From: Phycisphaerae bacterium
GTDB taxonomy: Bacteria; Planctomycetota; Phycisphaerae; Phycisphaerales; UBA1924
Direction of reading: 5' to 3'
Assembly: GCA_030426395.1 (NCBI GenBank)
Contig: JAUHYE010000026.1
Location: forward strand, 1-34,219
Length of the DNA: 34,219 nt
A program made the position numbers and the translations under genes. This document shows, one piece after another, positions 24,285 to 32,079 of the stretch. Numbering within the stretch: the first letter of the stretch is position 1; each line of letters starts with the position of its first letter. The notes below the pieces were generated by a model. That model saw only the letters and a program-made list of their open reading frames with translations. It ran no database searches and was not told the DNA's origin.

Positions 24285-25388
24285 CTAGAGGCTGAACCGA
24301 TCCCGCCGCAGGCCGAACTCGCTCTCCAACAGGCGGATGAGGTCGTTGGTGGACCGCAGGTACGGGTTGCCGCCGTTGGACGGCGCGGCCTTGAAGTGGT
24401 CGGCCAGCGTCAGGGCGTTGAACTGGTCCTGAACATTGCGACTCAGTTGGAACAGCGTCGGCATCGTGCTGGCCAGTTGCAGCGTGGTCTCGATCGTGCT
24501 CCGGGTGGTGTCGGTGTCGGCGGCGCCGAGGCTGCCCGCACCCTGTGCCCGGACATACCGAACTCCCATGGCCGCGGCCCGGCCGTACATTTCCATGGTG
24601 CCGTCGCGCCACGCTGGATCGACGTTCCCACGGCGCTGCGTGATGGCCGAGCGGATCTGGTTCATCGCCCGCAACAGCGGCGGCAGACGATCACCGAGTT
24701 GGTCGTCGATGGGGAGGGTGTTCAGGCGTTCGCCCACGGCCTTGGTCAGCCGCTCGCCCGACCTGGCGCTGAACCCGGCGATGGCCGACTCGGGCACCGC
24801 CATCGCCTCGATGAGCGCCTTCACGGTCGCGTCGAGCATGCTCTGGTTGTCGGCAGACTCGAGCACTGCGGCCAGCGCATCGACCGCCTGATTGCCCACT
24901 TGGCCCTGGAACGCCACGGGCCCGACGCCCGCGACACGGAACGCGTTGCTCAAACCGGCCACAGAGGCGAAGCGGATCGCGACCGGCCCGTTCTGCACCT
25001 CCTGCGTGAGCGCCCGGACGGAGCGATCGGTGCCGATCCACCCCGACAGCAGCGCTGCGTTTACACCGCGGAACACATCGTCGCCGGCCATGGCACCTTG
25101 CAACTCGTTGCTGAGTGCCTGATCCATCGCGAGGCGGAAGGTCGCGGTCGTCTCGGCCTTGAGCAAGGGCTCGACGAGCCGGCGTCGGGCGTCGCGGGCG
25201 GCAGCGGGGGTCTCGCCGTCGATCAGCGCCCAGTTCGCGGTTGCCCAATCGGCAACGGTCTGCTCTTCGGTAGGGCTCAGGCTCGATTTGGCCGGAAGAT
25301 CGGCCGGGAGATCATTCTGACCAAAGGCCAGAACGCCGGGCAGCATCGCCAGCATGACCGCCAAGGTTCGCGGCAGGGTTCCTCGCAA
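24285..25388 (-). CDS. Exported protein of unknown function (TTG start)
   Basis: The 367-aa protein starts at TTG 25388, where AAGGAG (25396-25401) sits 7 nt upstream. The resulting N-terminus is a normal signal peptide (RGTLPRTLAVMLAMLPGVLAFG, likely cut before or after QND). The mature part is almost all helical, rich in Ala, and shows HEAT-like periodicity (ALIEAMAVPESAIAGF, SRALTQEV-like stretches). No family was recognised. It stands between the oppA-like gene and the FNR gene, on the same strand, with its own candidate promoter. Confidence 0.75.
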   Translation of the reverse strand: MRGTLPRTLAVMLAMLPGVLAFGQNDLPADLPAKSSLSPTEEQTVADWATANWALIDGETPAAARDARRRLVEPLLKAETTATFRLAMDQALSNELQGAMAGDDVFRGVNAALLSGWIGTDRSVRALTQEVQNGPVAIRFASVAGLSNAFRVAGVGPVAFQGQVGNQAVDALAAVLESADNQSMLDATVKALIEAMAVPESAIAGFSARSGERLTKAVGERLNTLPIDDQLGDRLPPLLRAMNQIRSAITQRRGNVDPAWRDGTMEMYGRAAAMGVRYVRAQGAGSLGAADTDTTRSTIETTLQLASTMPTLFQLSRNVQDQFNALTLADHFKAAPSNGGNPYLRSTNDLIRLLESEFGLRRDRFSL

Positions 25389-25395
25389 GGGCTGG

Positions 25396-25401
25396 CTCCT
25401 T
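25396..25401 (-). promoter_or_regulatory. Shine-Dalgarno deciding the TTG start at 25388
   Basis: AAGGAG with 7-nt spacing to TTG. The nearest ATG codons in frame lie inside the signal peptide and have no comparable site. Confidence 0.6.
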
Positions 25402-25520
25402 CTACGCCAAACGCAATCCAGAAAGCAGGGCCAAAATAGCGGCCCCGAACGATCGGCTGAACAGCCGGTAGAGGCTGTCCGGTACGCCAACCCCGGGCCT
25501 CGCGGTTCCAAGGGGCCCCA

Positions 25521-25549
25521 AACCTAGCCGAACTTAGTGGCACCGTCAA
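25521..25549 (-). promoter_or_regulatory. Candidate sigma70-type promoter for the exported protein at 24285-25388
   Basis: On the minus strand TTGACG (25544-25549) and TAGGTT (25521-25526) are 17 nt apart, in the 218-nt gap after the FNR gene. The predicted leader is about 125 nt. The near-consensus -35 and ideal spacing make this the best promoter candidate in the window. Confidence 0.4.
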
Positions 25550-25606
25550 TATCAGCCCGCGCCGAGGCCGCACACAATTCACCAATCAAAAACCGACAAT
25601 AAGAAC

Positions 25607-26587
25607 CTAGTACACCTCGAGAAACACCCGGCGTGTTGGCTTCACCTGCCGGTGCACCATCTTCCGTGTCCAGCCGCCGACCTCGCCGGCCACCTCGGGG
25701 TCGATGGAGAGATACCGGCCTACCCACTCGGGCGGCAGCGTCCTCGCCAGGCCTTGCACGATGCCCAGGTCCATACCGAGAAGGCCACAGGCGTACACGA
25801 GCCCGCGATCGCTGCACAGCAGCTCGCCCAGCGTGTCCTGGTTCGTTTCGAGGCGGTCCTGCACATAGCACCCGGGGGTGGCGTCGCGGTGCGCGTGACG
25901 GCTCACCGTGGGCAGGTACGTGAAGTTCGCGTGCTTCTCGGACAGTTCGGTCAGTATCTGGTCGTAGATCAGGTCGGTCTCGTATGGCGCGCCCATCACG
26001 AGCGCGATGCGGCTCTGGGGCGCGATCTTCAGCAGGTCGAGCACCATGCCACGGAAGGGAGCGATGCCCGTGCCCGTCGCGAAGAACACGTAATCGTGCT
26101 CATCGGGTCGGGCCGGCAGCACGAACCGCTTTCCATTTGGGCCGCTGAGTTTGAGTTCGTCCCCCGGCTTGAGGTCGCACAGGTAGTTGCTCGTCACGCC
26201 GACGTGCAGGCCCGGGCCCTCGGCATTCTCATCGATGAGCCGCTTCACGGTGGTGGCGATGACGCCTCCCGAGCCGTCCTCGCCCTCAGTCGGCGAGGCG
26301 ATCGAGTACAACCGCAGCGCGTGCGGCCGGCCGCGATGGTCCTCGCCCGGCGCGTGCACGCCGAAGCTCTGCCCGGGCACGAAGGACCCGGCCAGCGGTG
26401 TCTCGGAAACATCGACCTCGATGTGCCGCACGAACCCGGCCGCCCGGCGTCCGGCGGTGCACCGTTCATTCTTGACGACGATGCCCACCGCCGGCTCTCG
26501 CGGGCCGGCGATGTGCATCTTGACTTCGATCAGGTCTGGGCCGGGGTCGGCGTGGGTCACTTTTCCTGCGGTTTCAGCGGTGGTCAT
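25607..26587 (-). CDS. Plant-type ferredoxin-NADP(+) reductase
   Basis: This 326-aa protein has the plant-type FNR features. FAD-binding RLYSIAS is at residues 92-98, followed by a GVTSNYLCDLKPGDELKLSGPNGKRF segment (residues 130-155) that closely follows chloroplast and cyanobacterial FNR. The NADP motif GTGIAPFRG is at residues 172-180. The VYACGLLGMDLGI segment near residue 280 is the C-terminal NADP-binding part. The protein ends in Tyr326, the aromatic residue that stacks on FAD in this class. It transfers electrons between NADP(H) and ferredoxin or flavodoxin. No ferredoxin gene is adjacent, and direction in vivo is unknown. Confidence 0.93.
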   Translation of the reverse strand: MTTAETAGKVTHADPGPDLIEVKMHIAGPREPAVGIVVKNERCTAGRRAAGFVRHIEVDVSETPLAGSFVPGQSFGVHAPGEDHRGRPHALRLYSIASPTEGEDGSGGVIATTVKRLIDENAEGPGLHVGVTSNYLCDLKPGDELKLSGPNGKRFVLPARPDEHDYVFFATGTGIAPFRGMVLDLLKIAPQSRIALVMGAPYETDLIYDQILTELSEKHANFTYLPTVSRHAHRDATPGCYVQDRLETNQDTLGELLCSDRGLVYACGLLGMDLGIVQGLARTLPPEWVGRYLSIDPEVAGEVGGWTRKMVHRQVKPTRRVFLEVY

Positions 26588-26637
26588 GCACCAATAGGGT
26601 AGGTTTGCACGGCTTGCTCGGTACGAATACCGGCCGA

Positions 26638-28065
26638 TCAGCCGCCCATTTCGCCAGATTCGCCGGTGGTTTCTTCCGCACCCATGTCGGGGGCTTCCTG
26701 GTCCATCGGCTCGTCCGAGCCTGCCACGCGCCCGCCCAGCCGCTCGATGGCACGCTCGATGTCGTCGGCGGCCTTCTGGAGCGCCTCGCGCGTGTCGCCC
26801 TGGGCGCGAGCGCGACGGAACCCACCCATTGCCGTGCCGTACGACTCGATCGTGTCCTGCTTCAGCGTGTCGGCCCTCTGGGAAAGCTGATCGGCCAGCG
26901 AGGACATGCGGCGACCCAGTTCGCCCTCGGACCTGCCCGCAAGGTTGCGGAACGCGCCGGCGGTCTGCTCAAGGCTGCCCGCCCGGCGGGCCAGCAGGTC
27001 GCCTAGCGATCGGGACGCGCCAGCGGAAAGCAAGGACGCGTCAACCGTTGCGGCTTTCGCACGGCGGGCGGTCGAGATGGCATTCTCCAGAGCCCCCCGG
27101 GCCTCGGTCACGGCGGCCTGGGCCTCGTTCTGGTGCAGGGCACCGATCTCGGTCGCAAGGGTCTCCAGCGTGGCGGCGAACTCGCGGGCGGAGGCCTGGG
27201 CAGCGGACGCCTCGTCGGCAGATCGGCGGGCCTGCTGGGCCACGCTCTCACGCGCCTCGCTCAGGATGGCGAGTTGGGCATTGATCGCATCGATGCGGAC
27301 GCCCAAGGCCTCGATCTGCGGCCGAAGCACCGACCGTTGGGCGTCGAGCGTGCTCGCCTGGACTTCCAGGGCGTCGGCTCGGCGACCGGTCTCGCGTGCC
27401 TCGACGGTCGTCTGGGCGGCGGCGATCGGGTCCTCGCCGAGGGCGCGATCACGCAGCCCGCTCTCTTCGGCCCGGATGGTCCCGACCTGGCTCTCGAGGT
27501 TCGAGATCTGGGTGCCAAGATCCTCCACACGCTGGCGGAGGCTCTGCTGCTCGGCCTGTGCTGCCGACAAGTCTTGCTGCAACGCCGACGCACGCTGGTC
27601 GATCGACGCACGCTCTGCGGAGGGGTTGTACGAGCCCAGGGCCGCGGCGGTCTGCTCGGCCGACACGCGGGCGGTCTCCATCGACATCATGCGCGTGAGC
27701 TTGGCGCCGATCTCCTGTTCGATCTCGGCGAGTTTGGTCATGGCGGGACGTGCGCGGCCCACCTCGATTTCTGCCGCCAGGATCGACGCGATAGCTTTCT
27801 GAGCGTCGTTGCCGTCGTTGACCGCAGGGGCCAGCTTGGACGCGGTCGTCCGGTAGCCGTCGGCTGCGAAGGCATCGTCGGTGGGGGGCACCGCGCCAGG
27901 CGAGATCGTCCGCAAGTAAGTCGACGCGTCGTTCAACGCCGCCGCGTTAGGGTCGTCCTCGCCGCAACCGACCAAAGCCGAGCCACTCAGGGCCACCAGA
28001 CCAGCCTGAGCGACCAGCGCAACGACCTTGACTCCACCGGAACGACCTGCCACGCGATTTGCCAT
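26638..28065 (-). CDS. Coiled-coil lipoprotein of unknown function
   Basis: This 475-aa protein has a long lipoprotein signal (VALVAQAGLVALSGSALVGC, lipid Cys34). Almost all of the remainder is Ala/Gln/Glu/Arg-rich helix with heptad repeats (about residues 100-430), for example ALQQDLSAAQAEQQSLRQRVEDLGTQISNLESQVGTIRAEESGLRDRAL. A short acidic Gly/Glu tail closes it. Start ATG 28065 follows GGAGG by 7 nt; the longer frame to 28182 has no signal peptide. It could span the periplasm or organise the envelope. No known family was recognised. It lies 132 nt downstream of the CX4CH gene. Confidence 0.82.
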   Translation of the reverse strand: MANRVAGRSGGVKVVALVAQAGLVALSGSALVGCGEDDPNAAALNDASTYLRTISPGAVPPTDDAFAADGYRTTASKLAPAVNDGNDAQKAIASILAAEIEVGRARPAMTKLAEIEQEIGAKLTRMMSMETARVSAEQTAAALGSYNPSAERASIDQRASALQQDLSAAQAEQQSLRQRVEDLGTQISNLESQVGTIRAEESGLRDRALGEDPIAAAQTTVEARETGRRADALEVQASTLDAQRSVLRPQIEALGVRIDAINAQLAILSEARESVAQQARRSADEASAAQASAREFAATLETLATEIGALHQNEAQAAVTEARGALENAISTARRAKAATVDASLLSAGASRSLGDLLARRAGSLEQTAGAFRNLAGRSEGELGRRMSSLADQLSQRADTLKQDTIESYGTAMGGFRRARAQGDTREALQKAADDIERAIERLGGRVAGSDEPMDQEAPDMGAEETTGESGEMGG

Positions 28066-28072
28066 CCAAACG

Positions 28073-28077
28073 CCTCC
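28073..28077 (-). promoter_or_regulatory. Shine-Dalgarno for the coiled-coil lipoprotein
   Basis: GGAGG with 7-nt spacing to ATG 28065. It decides this start over the longer in-frame upstream extension. Confidence 0.6.
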
Positions 28078-28197
28078 AATATCCGTTCCAGCGGCGAGAC
28101 CACAGCGCCCGGGCGAGATGCCCGACACGCCCGCACCGATGCCTGTTCGCCCGGACGGCCCGGGCGGTTCTGCGAGGCCCACTCTAGGGCAGCCCCT

Positions 28198-29592
28198 CTA
28201 CCGCGGCCCATCTCCGCCCCCGGGCGCCGGTTCGGGCTCGGCGAAAGGCACGTCGGGGTGAGGCTCCGTGCTGGCCGGTTCTTCGACTTCCACGGGTTCG
28301 GCGCCCTCTTCAACTGGCGGATACTCGATCGGGTACTCGGGCCTGGGCTGGTACAACGACCGGATCCACGCGGTGGTGGCATTCCAGCGGCGATCATCCA
28401 CCCTTGGGAAGACCTCTTTCCATGCGTCGCCGTTGCCGCGGTCGACGGGCACCTCGGGGTGGGGGAACCTGGAACCCACTCGTCCAAGGCCCAAGTGCAG
28501 CAGCGGGCTCTCGTCAGGGTCTTCCAGGTTGATGAGCGGCGTGCCGTCTTTCATTGTGGCCCGGGTCAGGATCAGGAAGTTTGTGTACGCCTGGGTCTCT
28601 CCCCTGGCGTTGCGGTTCTCGAGCCTCAAGGACCCGGCCTCGACCCCGCCGTGGCACTGGGTGGTCGCGCAGCCCACGACCAGCCAATCGGTCACGTCCC
28701 GCCGGAATCGTTTGAGCACGTCAGGGTCGTCCAACACCCGAACCTTGCTGTAGTAGTCTCGGGCCTTGAGCTGGAACATCAGACGTAACACGTCGAGCGG
28801 ATCGCCCGAGATCATCGCCTGGCGGCCTTCGGGTGTTTGCGGCACGCGAGGATCGTCGCGAAAGGCGAGCAAGAAGTCCTGGATGTCCCGCGGCGCGATC
28901 CGCACGCGTGGCTGGTCGATCATGTCGATCTCGTACACCTTGATCAGGTTTACCTGCTCGGGGGTGAGCAGCGGCATGGGCTTCTCGTTTGGCGTGGGCG
29001 CTCGTGCCACGCCCTGGCCGCGCTGGTCGAAGAGCTGGACCTGCCCGCGCATCCGCCGCTCGAGCGCTGCCACACGCGGATCGCGCGGCCGATGCTGCTT
29101 GAGCTTGACGGCCTCGTACAGAGCGACGTGGTAGAGCTCCTGGGCCGCCAGCCATTGGATGAGCTGTTCAATGTGTCCAACGTCGCCGTCGTCGATCTCG
29201 GATCGCCAGTTGCGATACCGTGTCGCCAGGTCGGGCAAACGGATCAGCCGATCGATGCGCGATTGGGGGAACCTGGTCTCGATGCCGGCCACCCGCATGG
29301 TGACGCCATCCACGGTTTCCGTCACGAGTTCGCCGTCGAGAAACTCGCCGTTACGGAACATCAGGCGGATGTCCGCCTTGGAGCCCTGTGCGCTCGAGAG
29401 TTGCGTCTCGGCCTTTTGCCGGAGCGTTTCAAGGTCGTCGGAGGCCTGCTGGAAGACGCCGCGCACGAGCGATGGCAGCGGCAGGCCCACCAGCGTGGGG
29501 CACATCGCCACCAGACCCATGCCCACAGCCAGCGCCAAGCTGCGGCGGGATCGACCGTGGGAGCGTTCCGTGTGCGTGCGTGCGTGCGACAA
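28198..29592 (-). CDS. Exported protein with a CX4CH motif, coupled to mraY, unknown function
   Basis: This 464-aa protein has a basic N-terminus and hydrophobic segment (RSLALAVGMGLVAMCPTLVG). A beta module follows (RLMFRNGEFLDGELVTETVDGVTMRVAGIETRF, residues 77-110), then helical regions. Near the middle is CATTQCHGG, with Cys308, Cys313 and His314. This CX4CH spacing is known for heme attachment in some multiheme cytochromes, but CX2CH is usual. The C-terminus is Pro/Glu-rich and disordered (after about residue 425). The start is TTG 29592 with GAGG upstream, 6 nt after the mraY stop, so it is probably translated with the mur operon. No family was recognised. Confidence 0.8.
   Translation of the reverse strand: MSHARTHTERSHGRSRRSLALAVGMGLVAMCPTLVGLPLPSLVRGVFQQASDDLETLRQKAETQLSSAQGSKADIRLMFRNGEFLDGELVTETVDGVTMRVAGIETRFPQSRIDRLIRLPDLATRYRNWRSEIDDGDVGHIEQLIQWLAAQELYHVALYEAVKLKQHRPRDPRVAALERRMRGQVQLFDQRGQGVARAPTPNEKPMPLLTPEQVNLIKVYEIDMIDQPRVRIAPRDIQDFLLAFRDDPRVPQTPEGRQAMISGDPLDVLRLMFQLKARDYYSKVRVLDDPDVLKRFRRDVTDWLVVGCATTQCHGGVEAGSLRLENRNARGETQAYTNFLILTRATMKDGTPLINLEDPDESPLLHLGLGRVGSRFPHPEVPVDRGNGDAWKEVFPRVDDRRWNATTAWIRSLYQPRPEYPIEYPPVEEGAEPVEVEEPASTEPHPDVPFAEPEPAPGGGDGPR
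29572..29588. repeat. Tetranucleotide repeat (GTGC)4 at the start of the CX4CH gene
   Basis: Four GTGC units plus one G lie 1 nt inside the second codon of the gene at 28198-29592 (read as GCAC repeats on the coding strand). Gain or loss of a unit would shift the frame relative to the TTG start, so the site is a candidate slippage locus. Confidence 0.5.
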
Positions 29593-29598
29593 GGGTCC

Positions 29599-30777
29599 TC
29601 ACCGAAGCTTGATCGACGCCAGGGCCAGCACCAGCAGCAGCACCCCGACGATCCAGAGCCGAGCGACCACCTTTGGCTCGGCCAGCCCGCTCAGGTGCAG
29701 GTGGTGGTGGAAGGGGGCACACAGGAAGATCCGCTTGCCCTGCCCCGAACGCTTCGTCCACTTGAAATACCCGACCTGGAGCACGACGGATGCGATCTCC
29801 AGCAGAAACACCCCACACATGAGCAAGATCACGGCTTCCTGCCGCGTCACCAGGGCCACATACCCGAACAGGCCGCCAATAGGCAGCGACCCAGTATCGC
29901 CCATGAACACCTGGGCCGGGTAGCCGTTCCACCATAGGAAGCCCAGGCACGCCCCGAGGAGCGCCCCACCAAGCACGCTCAGTTCCTCGGCTCCGGGCAC
30001 GTAAGGGATCAACAGCGTCTGGGCGGTCGCCTGCCAGCCCGCCACCATCGCCAGCAGCACGGCGCCAACGGCCGCGATGGCGCTCAGGCCGCCCGCCAGC
30101 CCATCCATGCCGTCGGTCATGTTGGTGGCGTTGCTCAGCCCGGCGATCATCAGCGTGCCAAGGGTGACGAACACGCCTACGGGCAGGAACCACACGCTCG
30201 GGTTGAACTCGCCGCCGCCCGGCAGCGTGGTGCGCTGGAAGGGCAGGTTCAGCACGTGGGCCATGTCCTGGCCCGATCCGGTGTCGCCGTGACGGAACAC
30301 GAAATAGGACAGGAGCGCCCCGACACCGAGTTGAAAGAGCAACTTCTCCCAACTGTGGAGGCCCTGGCGACCGCCTTCACGCCGGGAGGCGAGGATTTTC
30401 AGCACGTCGTCGGCCGCGCCCACTGCGGTCAGGCTGAGTAAAAGGAGTATGCCGGCGTTGACATAGAAGTTGCCGAGGTCACCGAGCAGGATCGTCGCGA
30501 CCAGGACCGCGCCGCTCGTCAGCACGCCACCCATCGTGGGCGTGTTCTTCTTCGAGGCCGCACCTCGCTGGAGGGCCTCGGCGTCGGTCAATCCCGAGTC
30601 GCCGATCTTGAACTTCACGAGTTGGGCGATGGTGGGCTTGCCGAAGAACAGCACGAGCGCGAACGCCAGCACCGCCGCCGCGAGCGCGCGGAACTGCACC
30701 TGGTAGAGCACCCGCGGAATGGCCATGAGCCATTCGGGGAGCACGCCGTCGAGTAGTGTGGTGAGCCAGTACAACAC
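29599..30777 (-). CDS. mraY: Phospho-N-acetylmuramoyl-pentapeptide transferase
   Basis: This 392-aa polytopic protein has all MraY signatures: KNTPTMGG (residues 77-84), ADD (122-124), NATNMTDGMDGLAGG (216-230; the usual form is NAVNLTDGLDGLA), FMGDTGSLPIGG with Asp294, and PFHHHLHLSG (His357-His359). It transfers phospho-MurNAc-pentapeptide from UDP to undecaprenyl phosphate, forming lipid I at the inner membrane. It is about 30 residues longer than E. coli MraY, mainly from a loop at residues 163-195. The start is GTG 30777, 3 nt after the murF stop. The gene is in order murE-murF-mraY, as in dcw clusters. Confidence 0.97.
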   Translation of the reverse strand: MLYWLTTLLDGVLPEWLMAIPRVLYQVQFRALAAAVLAFALVLFFGKPTIAQLVKFKIGDSGLTDAEALQRGAASKKNTPTMGGVLTSGAVLVATILLGDLGNFYVNAGILLLLSLTAVGAADDVLKILASRREGGRQGLHSWEKLLFQLGVGALLSYFVFRHGDTGSGQDMAHVLNLPFQRTTLPGGGEFNPSVWFLPVGVFVTLGTLMIAGLSNATNMTDGMDGLAGGLSAIAAVGAVLLAMVAGWQATAQTLLIPYVPGAEELSVLGGALLGACLGFLWWNGYPAQVFMGDTGSLPIGGLFGYVALVTRQEAVILLMCGVFLLEIASVVLQVGYFKWTKRSGQGKRIFLCAPFHHHLHLSGLAEPKVVARLWIVGVLLLVLALASIKLR

Positions 30778-30780
30778 CGC

Positions 30781-32079
30781 TTAGGCCACCGCCGTCCGAT
30801 CGAGGCCCTCGAGCAACTTCTCGAAAGCCATGCCGCGTGAGGCCTTGAGCAATATGACCGTTTCCGGCCGCACGAGATCGGCGACCGCTTCGCGGGCCTC
30901 GTCCAATGTCGCAAACCATGATCCCCGGCCGGCCGCCTCAAACGCCACTCGTGACCTTGGCCCGATGAATACGCACTCGCCGGCCGCGCTCGAAGCGATC
31001 TCGCCCATCTGCCGGTGCCATGCCTCCGAGTCGGGACCGAGTTCGAGCATATCTCCGATCACGGCGACAGTGCGCTTGCCCTCGCCTACTTCGGCAAGTG
31101 TGCGCAAAGCCGCGGCCATCGAGTCGGGGTTGGCGTTGTAACAGTCGACAATGACGATTGCGCCGCCGATCTCGCGTACTGCCAGCCGCATCTCCGCCGG
31201 CTCGAAGCGCTCCAAGCCGTCGGCGATGCGTGGGTCATCGACACCAAGCTGGCGTGCCGCAGCGACGACCGCGGCCGCATTGCTGGCATTGTGCAGGCCT
31301 GGCACGCGGAGTCTCCATCGGGTTCCGTCGGCCAGCTCGAAGCACGCCCGGCCTTGCTCGTGCCACGCCCGTTCGCAGGCGAACACCGTGCAGCACGGGC
31401 GATGCAGCCACGGCTCGGCATCTGGCACGATGCCCGTAGCTGAGGAACCGAGACCAGCGAGCGCGTCGAGGAATTCCTGCCTGACGGCCTCCATCCCGCC
31501 GAGCTCGCCAACATGGGCTCGCCCGATGCTGGTGATGATCGCGACGTCGGGCCGCGCAAGACGCACATACCTTGCCAACGCGCCACGCTCACCTTCGCCG
31601 AGTTCGCACACCAACGCCTTGGCAGTGGGTGGGCAATTCAGGATCGTCAGCGGCAGCCCCAGCGCGTTATTGAAAGAACGTGCCGAGGCGTGGGTCGGCA
31701 TCGCCCGCCCGAGCACCGCCGCCAGCATGCGCACGGTGGTAGTCTTGCCGTTGCTGCCCATCACCGCGACCACGCGTGCCAGCAGTTGTGAGCGGTAATG
31801 CTCGGCCAACAGCCACAGCGCCCTGCGTGTATCGGCGACAATAAGTACTGCGAGGCCCGTTGGCGGCTCAACAGCGCGTTGCACGATCGCCACGCTTGCC
31901 CCGCGTTCCGAGGCTTGATCGAGATAATCGTGCCCATCGACCCGATCGCCGGGCAACGCAAAGAAGGCTTTCCCCGGTTCGAGTGTGCGCGTGTCGATGC
32001 TCGCGCCCGAGAGCGCTCCGTCTCCCTCCGCCAACCAGTGGCCATCGAGCAATTCGGGCAGTGAATCCAGGGCGATCAT
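30781..32079 (-). CDS. murF: UDP-N-acetylmuramoyl-tripeptide--D-alanyl-D-alanine ligase
   Basis: This 432-aa cytoplasmic ligase has the Mur ATP loop GSNGKTTT (residues 108-115), the RSFNNALGLPLTIL segment, the AIITSIGRAHVGELGG segment (catalytic His region), and VDCYNANPDSMAAAL in the C-terminal domain, which is diagnostic of MurF. It adds D-Ala-D-Ala to UDP-MurNAc-tripeptide. The start is ATG 32079 in a 4-nt ATGA overlap with the murE stop. The open frame upstream to 32292 belongs to murE on another frame. Confidence 0.96.
   Translation of the reverse strand: MIALDSLPELLDGHWLAEGDGALSGASIDTRTLEPGKAFFALPGDRVDGHDYLDQASERGASVAIVQRAVEPPTGLAVLIVADTRRALWLLAEHYRSQLLARVVAVMGSNGKTTTVRMLAAVLGRAMPTHASARSFNNALGLPLTILNCPPTAKALVCELGEGERGALARYVRLARPDVAIITSIGRAHVGELGGMEAVRQEFLDALAGLGSSATGIVPDAEPWLHRPCCTVFACERAWHEQGRACFELADGTRWRLRVPGLHNASNAAAVVAAARQLGVDDPRIADGLERFEPAEMRLAVREIGGAIVIVDCYNANPDSMAAALRTLAEVGEGKRTVAVIGDMLELGPDSEAWHRQMGEIASSAAGECVFIGPRSRVAFEAAGRGSWFATLDEAREAVADLVRPETVILLKASRGMAFEKLLEGLDRTAVA

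Noticed and set aside
23149..24288. Plus-strand frame opposite the oligopeptide-binding gene
   Set aside because: The SBP_bac_5 fold on minus is clear. The plus frame has His/Arg/Val shadow composition.
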